From CAVOHU01 sp963843385 (lineage in GTDB: Bacteria; Acidobacteriota; Vicinamibacteria; Vicinamibacterales; JAKQTR01), in assembly GCA_963843385.1 (NCBI GenBank), contig CAWJJY010000001.1:124001-188000 (forward strand): a stretch of DNA of 64,000 bases. The letters run 5' to 3'. The position numbers and the translations under genes were made by a program. This document shows positions 9,238 through 15,601 of this stretch, piece after piece (position 1 is the first letter of the stretch; every line of letters begins with the position of its first letter). The notes under the pieces are model-generated. The model was given only the letters and a program-made list of their open reading frames with translations, was not told the origin of the DNA and ran no database searches.

Positions 9238-9936
9238 TCAGACCGGGCCGAGGCCCGACCAGTCTCCCAACAGCTCTTCGACCGCGTCGGCGACCTCGCT
9301 CGTCTTGCCGTCGAACAGGTGATCCGCCCCGTCGATGACCACCAGCTCCTTCGGATCGGGGACGCGCCCGTAGAACTCCCGCATGGCGCGCAGCGGGCTG
9401 ATTTCGTCACGCTCACCGTGGATGAAGAACTTGGGCTTGAGGCTTTCGAGGACGGCCGAAAAATTGTACTGGGTGACCGGCGGGGCGACGCCGATCAAGG
9501 TGGTGACCCGGTCGTCGGCCGCGCCGACCGTCATCGCGACCCACGAGCCGAACGAAAACCCGGCGGCCCAGATTTCGGCGTCCGGATAGCGGGTGGCCAT
9601 GAAGTCGAGGCCGGCCCGGAAGTCGTCCATTTCGCCCGGACCGCCGTCGAATCGGCCCTGGCTCCTGCCCGTGCCCCTGAAGTTGAATCGGAGGACCGCG
9701 GCGCAGGTACGGCACAGGCCCTTGGCGATCTGGTAGACCACCTTGGTGTGCATGGTGCCTCCCGCCGTCGGCAGCGGGTGGCCGAGCACCACGGCGACGC
9801 GAGGCGACGGGAGGGCAGGATCCTTCGAGCGTGCCGCGCTCGAGCCGTCGGTGGAGGGGCTGTCTGGAAGGCCGCACAGCGATTCGTCGAGCAGTGCCTC
9901 GAGACGCCCCGCCGGGCCGGGGATTTCAAGAATCAT
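9238..9936 (-). CDS. Alpha/beta hydrolase of the YfbR/CocE-like small-hydrolase type
   Basis: Cytoplasmic alpha/beta hydrolase of about 232 residues. Seen: oxyanion-hole region GHPLPTAGG, NFRGTGRSQG, the nucleophile elbow GFSFGSW, an Asp in HGERDEISP and a His in DGADHLF. This pattern belongs to the family often annotated as alpha/beta superfamily hydrolase (COG2945). The ATG at 9936 has GGAGG nine bases upstream; the longer frame to 10053 runs inside the previous gene. Overlap with the upstream hydrolase gene (ends at 9926) implies coupled translation. In this operon it may act on acyl-CoA or ester substrates; that is inference. Confidence 0.85.
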   Translation of the reverse strand: MILEIPGPAGRLEALLDESLCGLPDSPSTDGSSAARSKDPALPSPRVAVVLGHPLPTAGGTMHTKVVYQIAKGLCRTCAAVLRFNFRGTGRSQGRFDGGPGEMDDFRAGLDFMATRYPDAEIWAAGFSFGSWVAMTVGAADDRVTTLIGVAPPVTQYNFSAVLESLKPKFFIHGERDEISPLRAMREFYGRVPDPKELVVIDGADHLFDGKTSEVADAVEELLGDWSGLGPV

Positions 9937-10759
9937 GCGCTGCCTCCGATGATGACGTGCATGACGCGGATGTTCGTATGACGCTCGAATGAGCCGCGAC
10001 GAATCCCGCGACCAGTTGCGCGAACTCGACGGGGAGCGTGACCAGCCCGACATGCCCCGTGTTGGAGAGCGTTGCGGCGCGGGCGTCCGGGATGAGATCG
10101 ACGTAACGGCGGGTTCCCTCGACCGGCACCACCCGATCGAGGTGCGGCTCGCCCGTGACGACGAGCGTCGGCGACACGACGGCGCGAGACGTCTCGACGA
10201 AGTCCACCTCGCTCGCCAGCTGGAGACGCTGGCGCATCCGCTCCGCCGAGAACGGGGCCCGCACCATGCGCAGGAGATGGCCTGCGACGAACCGGACCCG
10301 ATCGGACAACGCCGGCAGGGCCGCCCGAATCTCCGGATAGATGCGCCCGCGGGCGCCCAGGAGGAAGGCCGGAGCCATCATCCGCGGCGCGCGGACGAAC
10401 CGCTCCTGCCGCGCGTTCAGCAGCACGCGCGGTCCAGGGGTCGACACCAGCACGAGCGAGTCGACGCGGGATGGGCGTGATGCCGCATAGTGAACCGCGA
10501 TCAGCCCGCCGAACGACACGCCGCACACCGCCGCCGCTCGCACGCCCTGCGCGTCGAGTTGGCGATCGATCTGCTCCGCGAATACACCGAACCTGGCGTC
10601 GGCGCCGATCGACATTCCGCTCCCCGGTTCGCCCGCCAGCGACATGGTCAGCACCCGGCACCGGTCCGCGAGCGCGCGCACCGCCGGTTCCATCCACTCC
10701 CAGCGTCCCTGGATGCCCGGGATCATCAACACGGGCGGTCCGGACCCGAGGTCAATCAT
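9926..10759 (-). CDS. Alpha/beta hydrolase with a triplicated start region
   Basis: Alpha/beta hydrolase (about 277 residues) resembling ester or enol-lactone hydrolases. It has LMIPGIQGRWEW near the N-terminus, the nucleophile elbow GVSFGG, an Asp in VTGEPHLDRVVP and the C-terminal His in NTGHVGLV. The ATG at 10759 has AGGA nine bases upstream; another ATG three codons earlier (10768) lacks room for a ribosome-binding site. The first ~20 codons and the ribosome-binding site lie in a 76-bp unit repeated three times upstream. It ends by overlapping the next hydrolase gene by 11 bases. Substrate unknown; the operon suggests lipid catabolism. Confidence 0.82.
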   Translation of the reverse strand: MIDLGSGPPVLMIPGIQGRWEWMEPAVRALADRCRVLTMSLAGEPGSGMSIGADARFGVFAEQIDRQLDAQGVRAAAVCGVSFGGLIAVHYAASRPSRVDSLVLVSTPGPRVLLNARQERFVRAPRMMAPAFLLGARGRIYPEIRAALPALSDRVRFVAGHLLRMVRAPFSAERMRQRLQLASEVDFVETSRAVVSPTLVVTGEPHLDRVVPVEGTRRYVDLIPDARAATLSNTGHVGLVTLPVEFAQLVAGFVAAHSSVIRTSASCTSSSEAAHDS

Positions 10760-10925
10760 GCCTGCCATTCCTGTCCCAGCGTCCCTGGATGCCCGGGATC
10801 ATCAACACGGGCGGTCCGGACCCGAGGTCAATCATGCCTGCCATTCCTGTCCCAGCGTCCCTGGATGCCCTGGCTCATCAACATGGGCGGTCCGGACCCG
10901 ACGTCAATCACTCCTGCCGTTGCTA
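10698..10925. repeat. Three tandem copies of a 76-bp unit carrying a gene start
   Basis: Units run 10698-10773, 10774-10849 and 10850-10925. The first two are identical over all 76 bases; the third differs at nine positions and ends exactly on the TAG of the HAD/hydratase gene. Read on the minus strand, each unit contains a ribosome-binding site, a start codon (GTG in the most upstream copy, ATG in the others) and about 20 codons of the hydrolase N-terminus. Since 76 is not a multiple of three, the upstream copies encode short frames of about 27-30 codons that stop at a TGA just after the next copy's ATG. Confidence 0.95.
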
Positions 10926-13211
10926 GTTCCGCAGCGGCTTGCCCGATTTCAGTGTGTACGCGATGCGTTCAAGCGTCTTCGCCTCGCCGCACAGGCTGAG
11001 AAACGCTTCACGCTCCAGGTCCAGGAGGTACTGTTCCGAAACGGTCGTGGCGTGCGGCAGCGAGCCGCCCGCCAGGATCCACGCCAGCTTGCGGCCGAGC
11101 ACGCCGTCGAAGTCGCTGATACGGCCGGCCCGCCACGCGAGGTGCACGCCGAGCGAGAGCGCGGCAAGCACCCCCTCGCCGCCCACCGGGATCGATGTCT
11201 GGGGCGGCGGAGGCTGGTAGCCTTCGGCCACGCGGGCCAGCGCACGGGTCTTGGCGTCGGCGATCAGCCGATCGCGGTTCATCGTGAACGCGTCGGTCGC
11301 GCGAAGGTACCCGAGGCGGACGGCGTCGGGGCCGCTCGTCGAAACCTTGGCAAAGGCGATAGTCTCGAACGCGCGCTGCACGCAGGGCAGCAGGTCCGGC
11401 TGGGCGGGCGACCGTGACGCGAGGCTGCGAATCAGCATCTCCTTCGTGCCGCCGCCGGCCGGCACGAGTCCCACCCCGGCCTCGACCAGGCCCATGTAGG
11501 TCTCCGCGGCCGCCTGCACCCGGTCCGCGTGAAGGATCATCTCGCAGCCTCCGCCGATGGCGAGGCCGACCGGCGCCACGACGACCGGCACATCGGCGCG
11601 CTTGATCGCCATGGTGGCGCCCTGAAATGCGCGGACCATCAGGTCGATCTCGTCCCAGTTGCCCTCCTGGGCCTCGAGGAGCACCAGCATCAGGTTGGCG
11701 CCGGCCGAGAAGTTGACCGACTCGCTGCCGACGACCAGCGCCCGGAAGTTGCGGCCCGCCTCGCGCAGGCCCGCGTGGATCATCTCGATCGCGTCGCCGC
11801 CGATGATGTTCATCTTCGAGTGGAACTCGACGGCCAGCACGCCGTCTCCCAGGTCGACCAGGCTCGCTCCGGCGTTCGACGCCACGATCGCCTGGCCCTC
11901 CTTGGCCCGTCTCAGGATCTCGAGGCCCGGGCCGCCGGCCGGCAGAGGCCCGTCGCGAAATGCCGTTCGGCCCGAGTCGAGCAGGTCGTGAATGACGGGC
12001 GGCGCAGGAGAGGCAGTTCCCCCGGCAGCCGCCACCTGCCTCACGCCAAGCACGTCCATGACCTCGAACGGCCCGATGTCCCAGCCAAAGCCCCACCGCA
12101 TCACCCGATCCACGTCGTCGAGCGAGTGGGCGATCTCGGGAGCGACACGCGCTGCGTAGAGCAGCGTCGGCACGAGAGTCTCGCGCAGGAACTCGCCCAC
12201 ACGATCCTTCCCGCGGTAGAGCGTGCGCAGGCGATCCGGCAGGTCATCGATCGAACGCGCGGCCTCGATCGCCGGGAGGTTCACGTGGCCGCCGGGCCGG
12301 TACTCGAACGTCGCGGGATCGAGCACCAGGATCTGGGACTGGCCATCGGGCCCTTCCACGCGCTTGTAGAAACCCTGCCTGGACTTCTCGCCCACCCAGC
12401 CTCGGGCAAGCATCTCCCGCACCAGGGCCGGCAACTCGAACGCGCGGCGCGCCGCCTCGTCTTCGAGGCGCCCGGTCAGGTTCCCGAGCACGGCCGCCAG
12501 CACATCGAGTCCCGCGATGTCCAGCGTCCGAAACGTCGCGCTCCTCGGCCGGCCGATGATCGGCCCGGTCATCGCGTCGATTTCCTCGATCGAATACCGC
12601 CCGGTGGCCAGGACCTCCAGGATCCGTACCACGCCGAACAGCCCGATGTGATTCGCGATGAAGTTCGGCGTGTCCCGCGCGATCACGACTCCCTTGCCGA
12701 GGCGGCGGTCCGCGTAGTCGCGAACCATGCCGACGACCTCCGGGTCGGTGTCGGGGGTCGGTACGACCTCGAGCAGGTGCAGGTACCGCGGCGGATTGAA
12801 GAAGTGCGTTCCGAGCCAGTGCCGCCTGAAGTCGGGCGACCGGCCCTCGGCGATGGCGGCGACCGGGAGCCCCGACGTGTTGGTGCTGACAATCGAGCCG
12901 GGGCGCCGCGCCTGGTCCACGCGCGCAAGCAGCGCCTGTTTGGCGTCGAGCCGCTCGATGATCGCTTCGATGATCCAGTCGCACTCCGAGATCCGGGCCA
13001 GGCCCCCGTCGAATCCGTCGGTGCGGATGCGGCGAATCGCCTCGGGGGTGAAGAACGGATCGGGCTTCAGCTTCCGCACCCGATCGAGGCCTTCCCGCGC
13101 GATGGCAGGGCTGATGTCGAGCAGGCGCACATCGACACCGATATTGGCGAAGTGTGCGGCAATCTGGGCGCCCATCGTGCCGGCGCCGAGGACGGCGACC
13201 GTTCGGATCAT
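10923..13211 (-). CDS. 3-hydroxyacyl-CoA dehydrogenase / enoyl-CoA hydratase fusion (FadJ-like)
   Basis: Bifunctional beta-oxidation enzyme of 762 residues. The N-terminus is the NAD-binding domain (VAVLGAGTMGAQ, about 5-190) with GTHFFNPPRYLHLLEV and the 3HCDH C-terminal domain (about 190-400). A crotonase/enoyl-CoA hydratase domain follows (about 430-640, with VGLAIGGGCEMILHAD and EAGVGLVPAGGG). This HAD-then-hydratase order is the reverse of E. coli FadB/FadJ and is typical of many Acidobacteria and other bacteria. The ATG overlaps the regulator's TGA (ATGA), so the two are translationally coupled. The stop lies at the edge of the 76-bp repeat. Confidence 0.93.
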   Translation of the reverse strand: MIRTVAVLGAGTMGAQIAAHFANIGVDVRLLDISPAIAREGLDRVRKLKPDPFFTPEAIRRIRTDGFDGGLARISECDWIIEAIIERLDAKQALLARVDQARRPGSIVSTNTSGLPVAAIAEGRSPDFRRHWLGTHFFNPPRYLHLLEVVPTPDTDPEVVGMVRDYADRRLGKGVVIARDTPNFIANHIGLFGVVRILEVLATGRYSIEEIDAMTGPIIGRPRSATFRTLDIAGLDVLAAVLGNLTGRLEDEAARRAFELPALVREMLARGWVGEKSRQGFYKRVEGPDGQSQILVLDPATFEYRPGGHVNLPAIEAARSIDDLPDRLRTLYRGKDRVGEFLRETLVPTLLYAARVAPEIAHSLDDVDRVMRWGFGWDIGPFEVMDVLGVRQVAAAGGTASPAPPVIHDLLDSGRTAFRDGPLPAGGPGLEILRRAKEGQAIVASNAGASLVDLGDGVLAVEFHSKMNIIGGDAIEMIHAGLREAGRNFRALVVGSESVNFSAGANLMLVLLEAQEGNWDEIDLMVRAFQGATMAIKRADVPVVVAPVGLAIGGGCEMILHADRVQAAAETYMGLVEAGVGLVPAGGGTKEMLIRSLASRSPAQPDLLPCVQRAFETIAFAKVSTSGPDAVRLGYLRATDAFTMNRDRLIADAKTRALARVAEGYQPPPPQTSIPVGGEGVLAALSLGVHLAWRAGRISDFDGVLGRKLAWILAGGSLPHATTVSEQYLLDLEREAFLSLCGEAKTLERIAYTLKSGKPLRN

Positions 13212-13993
13212 GGCATGCTGCCTCTCGAAGGGCGGGCTTCGCGGCCTGGGGTTCCGGGTTCCTGGTGGTCGTGAGACGTCGTTCGGTGAGGAGACGGCTC
13301 GGCGCCGATTGCGCCCGGGTGCGCGTGGGTTCGCCTTGCCTCGGCCGGAACCCCTGCCAGGCCGTTGACCAGCAGGTCGACCACCGTGTCCGCCTCCGCG
13401 GCCAGCGGATAGCGCCGGCGGCTGAGCATCCAGTTGGTGGCCATCTCGTCGAGGGCACCGAAAACGAGCTTGGCCGCCACCGTCGAGCTGACCCGGCTGG
13501 TGAACACGCCGTCGGCCTGGCCCTCGGCGATGACCGATCGAATGATCCCGAGGTACTCGCGGAGCAGCGTCGCGGAGAACTGCTGCATGTGCTTCGTGGA
13601 TCGCCGCAGCTCGACCTGGAAGACGACAGCCAGATCCCGGTCGCGGCCGAGGCGATCGAGGTGCTGGCGCGCGATCACGCGCAGCCGCGCCACCGGATCC
13701 CGGACGCCCGCCAGCGCGGTCCGTCCTTCGGCGATGGCCTCGCGCATGACCCGGTCGAAGATCGAGACCAGCAGGTCGTCCTTGTTGCGGAAATACAGGT
13801 AGACCGTGCCCGCCGCGACGCCGGCCTCGCGCGCGATGTCCGCCATCTGCGCGTTGAAGAACCCGTTGCGGGCGAACACCCGGGTCGCCGCCCTCAGGAT
13901 GTGCGCATGCTTGTCGCTGCGGGCGGCCGGGGTCTTGGCGGCGCGCGGGACCGGACCCTCAGCCCGGTGCGCCCTGATCGGTCCTCGAGCCAC
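13208..13993 (-). CDS. TetR-family regulator, probable FadR-type fatty-acid catabolism repressor
   Basis: TetR/AcrR repressor of 261 residues. A basic N-terminal extension precedes the DNA-binding helix-turn-helix (about 25-75, with MADIAREAGVAAGTVYLYF and RNKDDLL), followed by an all-helical ligand domain (about 80-215) and a disordered Pro/His-rich tail. Start GTG at 13993 with GAGGAG seven bases before it. Its stop overlaps the ATG of the HAD/hydratase gene, and a Bacillus-type FadR box lies over its own promoter. I infer autoregulated repression of the operon, relieved by long-chain acyl-CoA. The tail after about residue 215 has no family match and may simply be unstructured. Confidence 0.88.
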   Translation of the reverse strand: MARGPIRAHRAEGPVPRAAKTPAARSDKHAHILRAATRVFARNGFFNAQMADIAREAGVAAGTVYLYFRNKDDLLVSIFDRVMREAIAEGRTALAGVRDPVARLRVIARQHLDRLGRDRDLAVVFQVELRRSTKHMQQFSATLLREYLGIIRSVIAEGQADGVFTSRVSSTVAAKLVFGALDEMATNWMLSRRRYPLAAEADTVVDLLVNGLAGVPAEARRTHAHPGAIGAEPSPHRTTSHDHQEPGTPGREARPSRGSMP

Positions 13994-14006
13994 GGCGGAC
14001 TCCTCG

Positions 14007-14026
14007 ATGAATGACTATTCATTCAT
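14007..14026. promoter_or_regulatory. FadR-type operator palindrome
   Basis: ATGAATGACTATTCATTCAT is a perfect 8+4+8 inverted repeat. It fits the Bacillus subtilis FadR box as I recall it (ATGAATGAnTAnTCATTCAT) at every fixed position. It lies 14 bases upstream of the TetR-family gene and covers the predicted transcription start, a classic repressor position. Confidence 0.8.
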
Positions 14027-14053
14027 TATGGCGACACGCCGCCGGACCGTCAA
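14018..14053 (-). promoter_or_regulatory. Promoter of the beta-oxidation operon
   Basis: On the minus strand TTGACG (14053-14048) is followed after exactly 17 bases by CATAAT (14030-14025), a good sigma-70-type pair. The predicted start is near 14018, inside the FadR-type palindrome. Confidence 0.65.
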
Positions 14054-14074
14054 GACGCGATCGCGTGCATGTTG

Positions 14075-14126
14075 TTGACAAGTGAATTGACCGCTTGCGT
14101 TTGACAAGTGATCTGACCGCTTTCGT
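14075..14126. repeat. Tandem 26-bp direct repeat
   Basis: Two adjacent 26-base units start with TTGACAAGTGA at 14075 and 14101 and end with CGCTTNCGT; they differ at only three positions. TATAGT follows at once at 14127-14132. Each unit holds TTGACA plus a second TTGACC/CTGACC, so they may be regulator sites or repeated -35 elements for plus-strand transcription. The TTGACA-TATAGT spacing (20) is longer than ideal. Confidence 0.6.
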
Positions 14127-14135
14127 TATAGTGAC

Positions 14136-14222
14136 GCCTGTGGGCGCTGTGGGCCGGTGACCGTCTGCGGTCGCCGGTCCAAGGGCCTCGTGGGGCGCCG
14201 ACCTGGGCGGCGCTCCACAGGC
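14136..14222 (+). ncRNA. Candidate structured RNA of unknown class
   Basis: This stretch folds into a closed multi-branch form. GCCTGTGG (14136-14143) pairs with CCACAGGC (14215-14222). Inside is a 13-bp hairpin at 14151-14180 with TCTG loop and two G-U pairs. A second hairpin at 14192-14216 (GGGGCGCCG / CGGCGCTCC) shares two bases with the closing stem. TATAGT at 14127 lies just upstream. No protein frame fits. It does not match the SRP RNA, tmRNA, 6S or tRNA features I know. It may instead be a palindromic element or terminator structure for the minus-strand M50 gene. Confidence 0.25.
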
Positions 14223-14233
14223 ACGGCAGCGAG

Positions 14234-15286
14234 TCACCCCAGCTTGGCGAGAGCCCCCGCGATGTAGTTCAGAAACAGCGCGATCAGGGCGCCTGGAATG
14301 AGCAGGTAGTCGAGCGCTTTGGTGAAGACCAGCCCAAGAAAGAGGATCGCTCCCCACCCGCGCACGCGGGCGAGCAGCGGCTGGACCGCCTGCGGCGCCA
14401 CGCCTTCGAGGAGGCCGAAGCCGTCCAGCGGCGGCACGGGAAGGATGTTCAGGCAGAAGAGGATCATGTTCAGCGACACGCCGCTCTTGAGGATCTCCAC
14501 CAGCAGCACCCACCCGGCAGCACCCGGGAGCCCCGCGAACTCCACCTGGGCCCAGGGATTCATGAAGCCCTGGCTGGTCATCTCCGGGTACCGGGAGTGC
14601 AGCATGATCCCGATCGCTCCGAGCGTGGAGGCGAACAACAGCGCCAGCGTCAGGTTCGCCGCGACACCGGCGACCGAGGTCGCCACGCTTCCGCGTCGCC
14701 TGTTGCGGAAACGACCCGGGGCGACCGGCACCGGCTTGGCCCAGCCGAACACGAGGCCGCCAGGCAGGACGGTGAGGATGGCCGGGAGGATGATCGTGCC
14801 GAAGAGGTCAACGTGACGTATCGGGTTGAGCGTGAGCCGCCCGGCGTCCTTCGCGGTCGAATCCCCCGAGTACCAGGCGCTCAGGGCGTGGGCGCACTCG
14901 TGCAGCGAGATCGAGAGAATCAGCACGGCGAAGGTGGCGCCCTTGATCCACCAGTCGGTCGCCTTGCCTCCCTTGCCGATTTCCAGTTGCGGGATGTTGC
15001 CGGGGAGGTTATCGGAGAGGAGCGTGACGGCAGTGAACACGGCCGTTGCGATGACCACCGCGATGCCGCCCCGCGCCACCGCGCGGTCGGCGGGAGAGGG
15101 CGAACCGCCCAGCGTACGAAGGCTGAGGATGGCGACGGCTGCTGCCGGCCAGAGTCCGACGTGGGGAAAGGTCACTCGAAACAGGGGAACGAACGCCAGG
15201 GGAATGAGCAGGAGGATCCAGACCGCGGGACGCGACAGCGCTGGCGGCAGCTCGCTGGCGACGACATCCAGTCCGGGTTCGTTCAT
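14234..15286 (-). CDS. M50-family site-2-type membrane metalloprotease
   Basis: Intramembrane zinc protease of about 350 residues with six or more hydrophobic segments. The active site HECAH lies in a membrane helix (LSISLHECAHALSAWY), followed by LTLNPIRHVDLFG and, near the C-terminus, the third ligand in NILPVPPLDGFGLLEG. FGWAKPVPV is the usual motif between them. The first ~100 residues are hydrophobic and less conserved. The ATG at 15286 has GAGGG eight bases upstream, better placed than the adjacent GTG. Related proteins (YwhC/Rip3-like) are often of unknown substrate; no anti-sigma factor gene is near. It is monocistronic by appearance. Confidence 0.88.
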   Translation of the reverse strand: MNEPGLDVVASELPPALSRPAVWILLLIPLAFVPLFRVTFPHVGLWPAAAVAILSLRTLGGSPSPADRAVARGGIAVVIATAVFTAVTLLSDNLPGNIPQLEIGKGGKATDWWIKGATFAVLILSISLHECAHALSAWYSGDSTAKDAGRLTLNPIRHVDLFGTIILPAILTVLPGGLVFGWAKPVPVAPGRFRNRRRGSVATSVAGVAANLTLALLFASTLGAIGIMLHSRYPEMTSQGFMNPWAQVEFAGLPGAAGWVLLVEILKSGVSLNMILFCLNILPVPPLDGFGLLEGVAPQAVQPLLARVRGWGAILFLGLVFTKALDYLLIPGALIALFLNYIAGALAKLG

Positions 15287-15289
15287 CAC

Positions 15290-15601
15290 TGACCCTCAAT
15301 CGCCAACCGCACGCTCGAGCCGGTGCGAAGCGGCCGAAGCCCGTCTGTCGGCCGCGTGACCTCCCGACACCGAAGGCCCCAAAGTGACTCGCAGCGGCGG
15401 CTGAAGGCGGCCGAGTGTAGCACGAGCGCTCGCGGGACACCTCGCGGCTTCGACCTCCTGCCGAATCGGGAGGGATTGGCGGGATCGCCAAACATGGTGT
15501 GTTGGAGAATGGCGTGGAGTACATTCTTAGGCCGTGCCACCTCCAGGCTCTCCTCGCCCGGGGTCCGGCAGGCGCCTTTACCATAGCCCTTCCGCCGGCT
15601 G
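15290..15601. other. 312-base divergent intergenic region
   Basis: This gap separates the divergent M50 and membrane/spermidine-synthase-like genes and should hold both promoters. I see no convincing -35/-10 pair, RNA or small gene. Confidence 0.4.

Noticed and set aside
10698..10925. CRISPR array
   Set aside because: Units are directly adjacent without variable spacers, and each unit holds part of a coding sequence.
11529..13274. 581-residue plus-strand open frame
   Set aside because: It is antisense to the HAD/hydratase gene, which matches its family along the full length; the plus frame has Arg/His/Gly-rich composition and no recognisable motif.
14136..14222. Selenocysteine tRNA, SRP RNA or tmRNA
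   Set aside because: The fold has no T-arm or anticodon loop, no GGAA-type SRP loop and no tag frame. It is kept only as an unknown structured element.
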